Assembly: GCF_018131075.1 (NCBI RefSeq)
Contig: NZ_JAFCLS010000005.1
Location: 124,001 to 188,000 of the forward strand
From: Bradyrhizobium sp. JYMT SZCCT0428
GTDB taxonomy: Bacteria; Pseudomonadota; Alphaproteobacteria; Rhizobiales; Xanthobacteraceae
Reading direction: 5' to 3'
DNA length: 64,000 nucleotides
Part shown: positions 34,433-43,226 of the stretch, piece by piece
How positions within the stretch are numbered: the stretch's first letter is position 1
Layout: each line of letters starts with the position of its first letter
Made by a program: the position numbers and the translations under genes
Notes under the pieces: model-generated
The model's input: only the letters and a program-made list of their open reading frames with translations
What the model was told of the DNA's origin: nothing
Database searches by the model: none

Positions 34433-35404
34433 TTATTGCGGCGTAATGCCGGCATCCTTGATGATACGGCCCCATCTGTCGATTTCGCTCTTGAGGAGAG
34501 CTTCGAGCGCTGCGGGCGTCGCGCGTTCCGGCTCGACCGGCGCCATGCTGAGTTCGGCGAAGCGGTTGACCAGGGGCGGGTCCTTGAGCGCCTTTTGCAG
34601 GGCGTCGACGAGCGCATCAACGATCGGCTTCGGCGTATTGCGTGGTGCATACAGCCCGTACCAGGTGGTGACGTCGAACTTCGGCACCCCGGCTTCCGCC
34701 GATGTCGGCACATTCGGCAGGGTCGGCACACGTTTCTTGCTGGTAATGGCGTAGCCGGGGATGGTGCCGGCCTGAATGTAGGGCGTAGGTCCGGTTGCCG
34801 GATCGCAATAGACGTCGATGTGACCGGCGATGATATCGTTCAGCGCGGGACCACCACCCTTGTAGTAGATCGGTGTGAGCTTGGCTTCGATGGCATTCAT
34901 GAACATCAGCCCGCACAGATGGGACGCGGAGCCGAGGCCGACATTGCCATAGGTGACCTTGTCGCCCTCGGCGCGCACATGGGCGACGAGTTCCTTCAGG
35001 TCCTTGGCCGGAAAATTCGCACGCGCCACCAGGATCATCGGCACGTCGGTGACGAGACCGATCGGCGCAAAGTCGCCAACGGGGTCGAACGGCAGCTTGG
35101 CGTAAAGCGCCGGCGCGGTCGCCTGACCGACATGCATCAGCAGGAGGGTGTAACCGTCAGGCGAGGCTTTGGCGACGCGATTGGTGCCGAGGGTGCCGCC
35201 GGCGCCGACGACGTTCTCGATGACGAGCGACTGCTTCAGCGTCGCGCTCATCGACGTTCCGAGCAGGCGGGCGATGACGTCGCCCGGCCCGCCGGCCGAG
35301 AAGGGAACGACCAGCGTGATCGGCCGGCTCGGAAATTCCTGTGCGAATGCCGGCAGCACCGGCGACAGCAACAGCATCAGAAGAACGCGCCTTACAAACC
35401 TCAT
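34433..35404 (-). CDS. Tripartite tricarboxylate transporter family substrate-binding protein (TctC/Bug)
   Basis: A 323-residue periplasmic binding protein. The signal peptide RFVRRVLLMLLLSPVLPAFA leads to QEFPSRPITLVVPFSAGGPG, the Bug-family signature, and later PDGYTLLLMH and AGTIPGYAITSKKRVPTLPN. Bug proteins bind carboxylates or amides and work with TctA/TctB permeases, or act as sensors; neither TctA nor TctB is present here, so this is an orphan. It is the last gene of the minus-strand catabolic run, 58 bases after the GntR gene. Confidence 0.9.
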   Translation of the reverse strand: MRFVRRVLLMLLLSPVLPAFAQEFPSRPITLVVPFSAGGPGDVIARLLGTSMSATLKQSLVIENVVGAGGTLGTNRVAKASPDGYTLLLMHVGQATAPALYAKLPFDPVGDFAPIGLVTDVPMILVARANFPAKDLKELVAHVRAEGDKVTYGNVGLGSASHLCGLMFMNAIEAKLTPIYYKGGGPALNDIIAGHIDVYCDPATGPTPYIQAGTIPGYAITSKKRVPTLPNVPTSAEAGVPKFDVTTWYGLYAPRNTPKPIVDALVDALQKALKDPPLVNRFAELSMAPVEPERATPAALEALLKSEIDRWGRIIKDAGITPQ

Positions 35405-35462
35405 GGCAACTTCCTATCGGCCTTGTGGCCCTTTGAAACGGCTCGGTCGAAACAGCGTTGGG

Positions 35463-36179
35463 TCATTCATCCGCGGTCGCCTTCTCGTTCGACGCGGATG
35501 ATTGCTCGATCATGCTGAGCGCGGCCACGGCCGCCGCGTTGATGTGATCGACGCAGCATTTCTCGGCGAGATCGGGATCGCCGCTCTGGATGGCGCGCCA
35601 GATCGCGGTGACCTCGCGCAGGCTCTTGTTGATGCGTTTGGGCTGCGACATCGAGGTAATTCGCAGCAGCGTGATCCGGTCGTGCAGCGGCCTGAGCATG
35701 CGTTCGATGAACGCGTTCTGACAGCCGCCGATCAGCGCCGCATAAAACTCGGTCTTGGCTTCGAGCGCCGTTATCAGGTCAGAGTCGGCGAACGCTGCCT
35801 TCAACTTGGCCAGAGCGTCCCCGATCCGGCGGACGACGGCGGGGTCGTGCAGGCGCGCGCATTCTCGTCCGGCAAATCCTTCGAGGACGGCGCGGGCCGC
35901 GTAGAGCTGCTTTGCCTCCTCAAGACTGATGGTGCTGACGACCGGGCCGCGGTGCGGGACCGTATTGACCAGACCATCGGCTTCCAGCAACCGGAGCGCT
36001 TCGCGAATGGACGGCCGGCTTACGCCCGTCATCTCGCAAAGCTCCCGTTCGACCAGGCGCTGGCCCGGCTTCAGCTTTCCGGACATGATCGCCTCGCGCA
36101 GCTTCTGGGCGACCATCGACCGGACGGTCGGAACGTCCTCGATCCGGAGCGTGGATTGCAATTCACCGCGTTTGTCCAT
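35463..36179 (-). CDS. GntR-family regulator, FCD (FadR-like) subfamily
   Basis: A 238-residue regulator with an N-terminal winged helix (AQKLREAIMSGKLKPGQRLV, VSRPSIREALRLLEADGLV) and a C-terminal all-helical FCD ligand-binding domain, residues about 95-220, with several His and Asp residues that usually bind metal and a carboxylate ligand. It lies inside the minus-strand catabolic operon and is the obvious candidate regulator for it. TGTC-rich sequence at 46662-46718, between the divergent start genes, is a plausible binding region. Confidence 0.9.
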   Translation of the reverse strand: MDKRGELQSTLRIEDVPTVRSMVAQKLREAIMSGKLKPGQRLVERELCEMTGVSRPSIREALRLLEADGLVNTVPHRGPVVSTISLEEAKQLYAARAVLEGFAGRECARLHDPAVVRRIGDALAKLKAAFADSDLITALEAKTEFYAALIGGCQNAFIERMLRPLHDRITLLRITSMSQPKRINKSLREVTAIWRAIQSGDPDLAEKCCVDHINAAAVAALSMIEQSSASNEKATADE

Positions 36180-36207
36180 TGTCTACCGCCTTCGCACCGG
36201 CATTGGT

Positions 36208-36948
36208 TCAATAGCGATTTACGGGCAGAATCATCATCTCCGCAATCTGAACATGCGGCGGCTGGTCAAGCGCAAACACGACCGACCGGGCAATATCGGC
36301 CGGATCGAGCGCCATCTTGAACTGCTCAAAGTAGTCCTTTTCCTTCTCCCGGTCGCCGCGATAGCGGGTGAGGATGATGTTGGTCCGGGTCAAGCCGGGC
36401 TGCATTTCGGTCACCCGGATCGCCGTTTCCGCGAGCTCGCCCCGGAGCGTTTCGGTGAACATGTGTACGCCCGCCTTGCTGGCGCTGTAGGCCGCCATGT
36501 CGGGGACGATGCGTACGGCATTGATCGAGCTGATGTTGACGATATGCCCCGAATTGCGCCTGACCATCTCGGGCAGCAGGCTGCGGGTCACCCGCATCAG
36601 GCCGATCAGATTGGTCTGGATGATCCCGGACCAATCGTCCGCTGAGCCTACGTCGAAGCGGGTCCGGCCGCCGATGTCGTGGCCGGCATTGTTGACGAGA
36701 ATGTCGATCGGCTTGAAGGCATCCGGGATGAGGTCGGGCAGGCGGTCCACGGCCTTGGTGTCGGTAATATCGAGCTCGATCGGGAATGTGCTATCGCCCA
36801 TCTCGGCGGCGAACTCGCGAAGCGAGGCCGGATCGCGGTCGGCGAGCACGACCCGTCGTCCGCTTTCGACCAGCGCCTTCGTAATGGCACGACCCATGCC
36901 ACCGGCCGCTCCGGTCACCACGGCATTTCGGCTCGATGCTTCAGCCAT
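36208..36948 (-). CDS. Short-chain dehydrogenase/reductase (SDR) 1
   Basis: A 246-residue classical SDR. Cofactor motif VVTGAAGGMGRAIT near the N-terminus, LVNNAGHD, and the catalytic Ser and YSASKAGVHMF (YxxxK) motif. Asp in VVLADRD after the second strand suggests NAD preference. It would oxidise or reduce a hydroxyl/keto intermediate of the pathway. It follows the second SDR by 33 bases; both belong to the same operon. Confidence 0.88.
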   Translation of the reverse strand: MAEASSRNAVVTGAAGGMGRAITKALVESGRRVVLADRDPASLREFAAEMGDSTFPIELDITDTKAVDRLPDLIPDAFKPIDILVNNAGHDIGGRTRFDVGSADDWSGIIQTNLIGLMRVTRSLLPEMVRRNSGHIVNISSINAVRIVPDMAAYSASKAGVHMFTETLRGELAETAIRVTEMQPGLTRTNIILTRYRGDREKEKDYFEQFKMALDPADIARSVVFALDQPPHVQIAEMMILPVNRY

Positions 36949-36981
36949 TGCAGATCTCCTTGGTGGGACAGCCGATGATGT

Positions 36982-37755
36982 TCATGCGACGGACCAGCCT
37001 CCATCGATCGGCAGGGTGGCCCCCGTGATATCCTGGGCGGCCTGACTGCACAGGAAGACCGCCATCGCGCCTACGCCTTCCATGGCGACAAACCGCCCGG
37101 TCGGCTGCCGGCTCGCCAGATAGTCGCTGGTGGTCTCGTCGATGCTGCGGCCTTCGCTGGCGGCGATCCCTGCGATTTTTCCCTGGATGGCCGGCGTCGG
37201 CAGCGTGCCCGGGCAGAGCGCGTTGCAGGTTATTCCGCTCCTGGTCGTTTCGATTGCGACGGCGCGGGTCATGCCGACGATAGCCGTTTTGGTGGTCACG
37301 TAATCGATGCGGTCCGCCACGGCACGGGTCGAATAGATCGACGCCATGTTGATGATGCGGCCCCATTTCCGTTGCTTCATCCCGGGCAATGCGAGACGGA
37401 TCAGGTGAAACGGGGCCGACAGATTGACCGCCAGCGCTTCGTCCCATCGTTCCGGCGGGAAGTTTTCGACCGGTGAAAAATGCCGTACCACCGCATTGTT
37501 CACCAGGATATCGACCGCGCCGATGCGGCCGAGCAGGCTGGCCATGGCAATTTCTATGGCGGTGCGCTGTGCGAGGTCGGCTGCGATGCTGATTACCTCG
37601 ACGCCGAATTGCGCGCGCAGACGATCCCGCGTCTGCGCCGGTTCGGTCAGATCGTGCAGGACAATATTGGCTCCAGCGCCGGCCAGGCTTTCGGCCACGG
37701 CGAGGCCCAAGCCCGCCGTCGCCCCGGTCACGAGAGCCCATTTGCCCTTCAACAT
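36982..37755 (-). CDS. Short-chain dehydrogenase/reductase (SDR) 2
   Basis: A 257-residue classical SDR with VTGATAGLGLAVAESLAGAG, ILVNNAVVRHF and the catalytic Ser and Tyr in INMASIYSTRAVADRIDYVT followed by TKTAI, that is YxxxK. A C-terminal ITGATLPIDGGWSVA is typical of 3-oxoacyl reductase and 3-hydroxybutyrate dehydrogenase-like members. It is only moderately similar to the neighbouring SDR, so the two are probably successive or parallel steps rather than a recent duplication. Substrate unknown. Confidence 0.88.
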   Translation of the reverse strand: MLKGKWALVTGATAGLGLAVAESLAGAGANIVLHDLTEPAQTRDRLRAQFGVEVISIAADLAQRTAIEIAMASLLGRIGAVDILVNNAVVRHFSPVENFPPERWDEALAVNLSAPFHLIRLALPGMKQRKWGRIINMASIYSTRAVADRIDYVTTKTAIVGMTRAVAIETTRSGITCNALCPGTLPTPAIQGKIAGIAASEGRSIDETTSDYLASRQPTGRFVAMEGVGAMAVFLCSQAAQDITGATLPIDGGWSVA

Positions 37756-37770
37756 CGTCGCAAGCCCCGG

Positions 37771-38151
37771 TTACTTCTTGTCCAGTTCGGCAAACACTTC
37801 CTTGGCGTTACGGAAAGCGTCCACGCCGGCCGGCACGCCGCAATAGATCGCGACCTGCATGAACACCTCGCGTATCTCCTCGCGCGTGGCGCCGTTGGTC
37901 AGGGCGCCGCGCACGTGGGTTTTGAGTTCTTGCGGCCGATTGAGCGCGCACAGCATCGCAAGGTTGAGGAAGCTGCGGGTCTTGTGCGTGAGGCCGTCGC
38001 GGCCCCAGACATAGCCCCAGCAGTATTCCGTCGTGAGGTCCTGCATCGGTCGGTTGAAGTCATCGGCCGATGCGATCGCCTTGTCGACGAACTCGTTCCC
38101 CAGAACGTTCTTTCGGATCTGGAGGCCTCGATCGTAGGTTGCCTTGTCCAT
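37771..38151 (-). CDS. Carboxymuconolactone-decarboxylase-family protein 1
   Basis: A 126-residue all-helical CMD-family protein. The conserved core TTEYCWGYVWGRDGLTHKTR, FLNLAMLCALNR, ELKTHVRGAL and VFMQVAIYCGVPAGVDAFR matches 4-carboxymuconolactone decarboxylase (PcaC) and relatives rather than AhpD, because no CxxC pair is present. PcaC acts in protocatechuate breakdown, but no other beta-ketoadipate gene is nearby, so the true reaction is unknown. ATG 38151 is used; a TTG at 38163 would add four residues. A clear homologue lies at 48155-48532. Confidence 0.87.
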   Translation of the reverse strand: MDKATYDRGLQIRKNVLGNEFVDKAIASADDFNRPMQDLTTEYCWGYVWGRDGLTHKTRSFLNLAMLCALNRPQELKTHVRGALTNGATREEIREVFMQVAIYCGVPAGVDAFRNAKEVFAELDKK

Positions 38152-38170
38152 GTCGGTATCCAATCCTCTG

Positions 38171-39406
38171 CTAGTTTTTCGGCCAGAACGGCTGAGACAG
38201 CGCCAGTTGCGGCGGGAATACCGTGACCGGTACGCCGGATTGCCACTGCACGATGGTCATCCCGGCACCGACGCGGCGGCCCTTTTCGTCGAACTTGATT
38301 TCGCCGAGCGGGTAATATTTCGAAGGACCGGCATCCATGGTGCGCAGCGCGTCGGCGACCGCCACGCGGTCTGCCTTGCGGGCTTTCTCGAGTGCGTCCT
38401 TGATCACCCACATGTCGCCATAGGTGGAGATCGCGTTCTGCGTCATCCATGGTTCCTTGTACTTCGTCTTCAACTCGGCGATCAGGGCCTCGTGACCCTT
38501 GGCGCCCCAGCTGGCGACACAGGTGAGCAGGCCCTGCAGCAATTCCGGACTTACGGTCTGCAGCATGTCGGGTTCGGCGATCGCGATGCCGAACGAGATG
38601 GTTGGAATCTTGCCTTGTCCGAGGCCGAACTCGTTCATCTTCTCGAGCAGCAGTTTTGCGTCTGAAATCACCGTCGGCAGGAAGAACAGAAGATCAGGTT
38701 TGGCCGACCGGATTTTCTGAACCAGCGGGGTGGCGTCGGCGAGCGGCGGCGTGAAGGTTTCATCCACGATCAGCTGCAGGCCGTTCTCGGCGAGCAGGCC
38801 GTCGCGCATCGCTTTTGCGGAGGATACCGACGCCGCGGTATTGTCGGTGATGATCGCGACCGTTTTCGGTTTCTTGCCGGAAGCAGTTTCCGCCAGCTTC
38901 ACGATCTGCGGCAAAGCCTGTCTCGCCTGCGATCCCGCCGTTGCCGAAGTCTGGAACACATATTTGAAGCCGCGATCGGTGATCAGGTCGGAGTAGGAGA
39001 GGGTGAGAACCGGCAGATTGGCCCGCTCCGTGACCTCCGTGACCGCAAGCGTGAATGAACTTAAATAGGCTCCGCTCGCAGCCACCATGTCGGTTTCCTG
39101 TGCGACCATCCGCTGCGCGGCGTTCTTGGCCTTCTCAGTGGTATCGCCGGAATCGAGCACGACCAGCTTGAGCTTGGCGCCGCCGAGCGACTTGATGCCG
39201 CCCTGCGCATTGATGTGCTCCACCCCCATCTCGGCGCCGTGGCGCATCACGGCTCCCGGGCGTGCATAGAGGCCCGAAATCGGCACCAGCAATCCGACTT
39301 TCACTTCGGACGCTTGCTGTGCCCACACGCGGGTCGAGATCAGGCCGGCGGATGCGCCGGCAAGCAGGCTGCGCCGCGTTAATGCGGTCTGTGCAATTTT
39401 TGTCAT
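38171..39406 (-). CDS. Amino-acid/amide-type ABC transporter substrate-binding protein, second tandem copy
   Basis: A 411-residue Peripla_BP_6 protein. The N-terminus ALTRRSLLAGASAGLISTRV is a Tat-like or Sec signal with twin Arg. The mature protein begins SEVKVGLLVPISGLYARPGA. By eye it is about two-thirds identical over its whole length to the binding protein encoded immediately upstream, sharing for example GDTTEKAKNAAQRMVAQE and KYKEPW, and ending in FWPKN. ATG 39406 has AGGGAGGAA before it. Two receptors for one transporter would broaden specificity. Confidence 0.9.
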   Translation of the reverse strand: MTKIAQTALTRRSLLAGASAGLISTRVWAQQASEVKVGLLVPISGLYARPGAVMRHGAEMGVEHINAQGGIKSLGGAKLKLVVLDSGDTTEKAKNAAQRMVAQETDMVAASGAYLSSFTLAVTEVTERANLPVLTLSYSDLITDRGFKYVFQTSATAGSQARQALPQIVKLAETASGKKPKTVAIITDNTAASVSSAKAMRDGLLAENGLQLIVDETFTPPLADATPLVQKIRSAKPDLLFFLPTVISDAKLLLEKMNEFGLGQGKIPTISFGIAIAEPDMLQTVSPELLQGLLTCVASWGAKGHEALIAELKTKYKEPWMTQNAISTYGDMWVIKDALEKARKADRVAVADALRTMDAGPSKYYPLGEIKFDEKGRRVGAGMTIVQWQSGVPVTVFPPQLALSQPFWPKN

Positions 39407-39443
39407 GACTATTCCTCCCTGAAATTTTTGAGATGCGTTGCAG

Positions 39444-40712
39444 TCAAGATTTCTTCGGCCAGAACGGGGACGCTTGAGCGAGGTCGGAGGGGAACACGGT
39501 GACGGGTACGCCATTCTGCCACTGCACGATGACGACGCCGGCACCGACACGGCGGCCCTTTTCGTCGAACTTCAACTGGCCGCCGGGATAGTATTTCGCT
39601 GGTCCGTCATCCAGGGTGCGGAACGCATCGGCGACGGCGAGGCGGTTGGCCTTGCCGGCCTTTTCAAGCGCAGCCTTCATCAGCCACATGTCGCCATAGG
39701 TCGAGATGACGTTCTGCGTCGCCCAGGGCTCCTTGTACTTGGCCTTGAGCTCGGCGATGATGTCCTCATGTCCCTTGCAGCCCCAGTTGGCGACGATCGT
39801 CATAATGCCCTGGACGACTTCCGGGGTGACGCTCTGCAGCATGTCCGGCTCGGCAATGGTGATGCTGAAGGACACGGTCGGAATCTTGCCCTGTCCGAGG
39901 CCGAACTCGTTGATCTTCTCCAGGCCGAGCTTGGCGTCGGAGATCGCGTTCGGCATGAACAGCAGCAGGTCGGGCCTCGCCGACCTGACCTTCTGGATCA
40001 GCGGTGTGGCGTCGGAAAGCGGAGGTGTCCAGACCTCCTCGACCACGAGCTGAAGGCCTTCCTGCGCGAACAGTTTCTCCTTCAGCGCCTTGGCGGTTGC
40101 GACCGAGGTTGCCGTATTGTCCATCAGCATCGCGACCGTCTTCGGCCGCTTGCCGGCGGCCTTTTCTGCGAGCTTCATCAGTTCGGGTAGACCGAGTTGC
40201 GATTGCACACTGGCGGGCGCGGCGGTCTGGAAAATGAACTTGAAGCCGCGATCGGTCAGCAGGTCCGAATAGGACAGCGTCAGGACAGGCAGTTCGGCGC
40301 GTTCGGTGACTTCAGTCACCGCCAGCGTGAAGGAGCTGAGATAGGAGCCGGTTGCGGCAACCAGATCGGGCTCCTGCGCCACCATGCGCTGCGCCGCGTT
40401 CTTGGCCTTTTCGGTAGTGTCGCCGCAATCGATCACGACGAGCTTCATCTTGGCGCCGCCGAGCGATTTGATGCCGCCTTGCGCGTTGATGTGCTCGATG
40501 CCCATCTCGGCGCCCATGCGCATCACCTGGCCCGGACGGGTATAGATGCCGGATAGCGGCACGATCAGGCCGACCTTGACCTCGGCCGGCGCTTGCGCGC
40601 GCGCCACCGTCGACAGGCCGATCGCCGCCGCGCCTGACAGCACGGTTCGCCGTGTCAGCGACGTCTTCGAGACCTTGTCCGCTACGTTGTCCTTAACCTT
40701 GTCCTGGCCCAT
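39444..40712 (-). CDS. Amino-acid/amide-type ABC transporter substrate-binding protein, first tandem copy
   Basis: A 422-residue binding protein with a twin-arginine-containing signal (SLTRRTVLSGAAAIGLSTVA) and the mature start AEVKVGLIVPLSGIYTRPGQ. It differs from the second copy mainly around residues 150-230. It is preceded by the LivF-like ATPase gene (29 bases) and followed 37 bases later by its paralogue. Ligand unknown; the operon enzymes suggest an organic or cyclic acid rather than a branched-chain amino acid. Confidence 0.9.
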   Translation of the reverse strand: MGQDKVKDNVADKVSKTSLTRRTVLSGAAAIGLSTVARAQAPAEVKVGLIVPLSGIYTRPGQVMRMGAEMGIEHINAQGGIKSLGGAKMKLVVIDCGDTTEKAKNAAQRMVAQEPDLVAATGSYLSSFTLAVTEVTERAELPVLTLSYSDLLTDRGFKFIFQTAAPASVQSQLGLPELMKLAEKAAGKRPKTVAMLMDNTATSVATAKALKEKLFAQEGLQLVVEEVWTPPLSDATPLIQKVRSARPDLLLFMPNAISDAKLGLEKINEFGLGQGKIPTVSFSITIAEPDMLQSVTPEVVQGIMTIVANWGCKGHEDIIAELKAKYKEPWATQNVISTYGDMWLMKAALEKAGKANRLAVADAFRTLDDGPAKYYPGGQLKFDEKGRRVGAGVVIVQWQNGVPVTVFPSDLAQASPFWPKKS

Positions 40713-40741
40713 TTTCGTCCTTCCAATGGTGTTGTTGTTGG

Positions 40742-41449
40742 TTACATGCCGAGATAGGCCTTGCGGATGCGGTCGTCCGCCCGCAAGGTTTCGTTGTTGC
40801 CTTCGAGCGCGACGCGGCCGGCTTCGAGCACGTAGCCGTGGTCGGCGGACTCGAGCGCCTCCGCCACGCGCTGTTCGACCAGCAGGATGGTCAGGTTGGA
40901 TTGCCGGCGGATTTCGATCAGCCGTTCGAAGATGAAATCCGCGATGGTGGGCGCAAGGCCCATCGAGGGCTCATCCAGCATCAGGAGTTTGGGCGATCCT
41001 GCGAGCCCGCGGCCGATCGCCAGCATCTGCTGCTGTCCGCCCGAGAGCGTGCCGGCGAACTGGCCGCGGCGCTCGGCCAGGATGGGCAGCCATTCGAAGA
41101 TACGCTCGATGTTGTGTTTCCAGTCGCGCTGCCCGGCTTCGGTCATCGCGCCCATTTCGAGGTTTTCCATCACGGTGAGCGAAGGAAACACCTGACGGCC
41201 TTCCGGGACATGGGCGATGCCGAGATGCGCGCGTTGCGACGGTCGGATCGCCAGCAGGTCGTGATCCTTGAATGTGATCGTTCCCGCGGTCGGCTGCACG
41301 ATACCGGAGATCGTCTTGAACAGCGTGGTCTTGCCGGCACCGTTCGGTCCGACGATCGCGACGAACTGGCCTTCGTCGACCTTGATCGAGACGCCGTTCA
41401 ACACGGGGATCGCGGAATAGCCGGCGGTAAGCCCTTCAATGCGGAGCAT
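40742..41449 (-). CDS. ABC transporter ATP-binding protein (LivF-like)
   Basis: A 235-residue ATPase with Walker A VGPNGAGKTTLFK, signature TLSGGQQQMLAIG, Walker B LLMLDEPSMGLAP and H-loop LLVEQRV. Its start overlaps the end of the permease-ATPase fusion gene by 14 bases, showing tight coupling. It is the second nucleotide-binding subunit of the transporter formed with 41436-43226 and 43223-44173. Confidence 0.92.
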   Translation of the reverse strand: MLRIEGLTAGYSAIPVLNGVSIKVDEGQFVAIVGPNGAGKTTLFKTISGIVQPTAGTITFKDHDLLAIRPSQRAHLGIAHVPEGRQVFPSLTVMENLEMGAMTEAGQRDWKHNIERIFEWLPILAERRGQFAGTLSGGQQQMLAIGRGLAGSPKLLMLDEPSMGLAPTIADFIFERLIEIRRQSNLTILLVEQRVAEALESADHGYVLEAGRVALEGNNETLRADDRIRKAYLGM

Positions 41450-43226
41450 GGGCCACCCATTTTTTGCCGAGATAGGCCTCGATGACGCGGCTGTCGCGGG
41501 TGACCGCTTCGGGTTCGCCCTCGACGATCACGGCGCCGTGGTCGAGCACCAGGAAACTGTCAACCAGCCGGACCATCGCCTGCATCGTGTGTTCGATGAT
41601 CGCGATCGTCATGCCGTCACGGGCAAGCCGCTGGATGACGGCCACGACTTCGTTGGCTTCGTCATGTCCGAGGCCTGCGAGCGTCTCGTCGAGCAGCAGG
41701 ATGCGTGGCTGTCCGGCCAGCGCGCGGGCGAGTTCCATCAGCCGCAATTCCTTGGTCGTGAGTTCGCCCGCGATGCGGTCGGCGATCTCGGACAGTCCGA
41801 CGCGGGCAATCGCGTCGGCCGCCAGTTTCCTTGCCTCCGCGTCGGTCCTGGCGCGCACATAGGCCCCGACCACGACATTGTCCGAGATCGACATCCGCAG
41901 GAACGGGCGCATGATCTGGAAGGTGCGGCCGATGCCGGCCTCGCAGAGTTCGTGCGGCTTGCGGCCGGACATCTCGCGGCCGTCGAGCAAAATCTCGCCG
42001 GTACCCGGCCGCAGGAATCCGTTCAGCAGGTTGAAGAGCGTGGTCTTGCCGGCCCCGTTGGGACCGATGATTCCGAGGATCTCGTTTTGCCGCAGCTTGA
42101 AGCTGACATCCTGCACGGCCTTCAACCCGCCGAAGGAACGCGACAGGTTACGGACTTCAAGGACGACGTCGCCTGTCCCAGTGGGGCGTTTGGGCCGCGC
42201 TGGCGCCGGTGCAGCGGGGGCGGCAGCCGCGACCGAGGCCTCCGGCGCGCTCGGCTTTGCCGCAGCCGGTGGCGACGACCGCTTGCGCAGGAAGTCACGC
42301 ACCTTCCAGAACAGGCCCTCAGGCGCGAGCAGGATGACGCATATGATAGCGAGGCCGTAAATCACCCCCTGAATGCCGGGAAACCGCGAGCCCGCTTCGG
42401 CATTGAGCGTCTCGGCCAATGGGATCAGGATCACCGATCCGATCACCGGACCCCAGACCGTTCCAACTCCGCCGAACATGGCGACCGTCAGCGCCTGTGC
42501 CGACACCAGCATGCCGAACACGGATTGCGGGGTCACCACCAGCAACACGACAGCGTAGAACCCGCCGACCGCTCCGGCGATGGCGCCGCTGAGCGTGACG
42601 GCACGGAGTTTCCAGGCCAGCGTGTTGATCCCGGCGGCTTCCGCGGCCGCCTCATTCTGCTTGATCGCAAGCAGCGCCATGCCGAAGCGCGACCGTTCGA
42701 TCGCCCGTGTCAGCAGGATGGTGCCGAGCATCATCGCCAGCGCCAGCAGCGTGTAGAGACGGTGATCGGCGAACTGCATATAGGCGATCGGATTGTCGCG
42801 CTTGATGGGCAGCGTGACTTCCTGCAGGCCGAGCCATTCGAACACGTAGAGAATGGCGAGCGGGTAGGCCAGCATCGCCAGTGCAAAGTAGTGCCCCTGC
42901 AGGCGGAAGGTCGGAAAGCCGATCAGCAATCCGGCGATACCGCCGAGGACGGCCGCGATGGGGATCGTTACCCACGGCGACAGGTCGAAATGGATCTGGC
43001 AGAGCACGACGGTATAGGCGCCGACTCCGAAGAAGGCGGCATGACCGAACGAGATCAGTCCGGTGTATCCGCTCAGCAGGTTCCACGACAGGCCGAAGAT
43101 CGCCCAGACCGGAACCAGCGTCATCACCAGCTGGTAATAGGAATTGGTCACGCTCAGCGACACCGCGGCATAGAGCGCGGTGAAGACAAGGATAGGCAGC
43201 AGCGATCGCCATCCGCGCATGGTCAT
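41436..43226 (-). CDS. Fused LivM permease-LivG ATPase
   Basis: A 596-residue fusion. Residues about 1-300 are a LivM-like permease (WNLLSGYTGLISFGHAAFFG; RSRFGMALLAIKQNEAAAEA). A linker rich in Ala and Pro, about 305-340, follows. Residues about 345-590 are a LivG-like ATPase (IGPNGAGKTTLFNLLNGFLR, ELTTKELRLMELARALA, ILLLDETLAGLGHDE). Walker B has DET where DEP is usual. The LivM-LivG fusion is a known natural architecture. It overlaps the LivH gene by 4 bases and the LivF gene by 14. Confidence 0.92.
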   Translation of the reverse strand: MTMRGWRSLLPILVFTALYAAVSLSVTNSYYQLVMTLVPVWAIFGLSWNLLSGYTGLISFGHAAFFGVGAYTVVLCQIHFDLSPWVTIPIAAVLGGIAGLLIGFPTFRLQGHYFALAMLAYPLAILYVFEWLGLQEVTLPIKRDNPIAYMQFADHRLYTLLALAMMLGTILLTRAIERSRFGMALLAIKQNEAAAEAAGINTLAWKLRAVTLSGAIAGAVGGFYAVVLLVVTPQSVFGMLVSAQALTVAMFGGVGTVWGPVIGSVILIPLAETLNAEAGSRFPGIQGVIYGLAIICVILLAPEGLFWKVRDFLRKRSSPPAAAKPSAPEASVAAAAPAAPAPARPKRPTGTGDVVLEVRNLSRSFGGLKAVQDVSFKLRQNEILGIIGPNGAGKTTLFNLLNGFLRPGTGEILLDGREMSGRKPHELCEAGIGRTFQIMRPFLRMSISDNVVVGAYVRARTDAEARKLAADAIARVGLSEIADRIAGELTTKELRLMELARALAGQPRILLLDETLAGLGHDEANEVVAVIQRLARDGMTIAIIEHTMQAMVRLVDSFLVLDHGAVIVEGEPEAVTRDSRVIEAYLGKKWVAHAPH

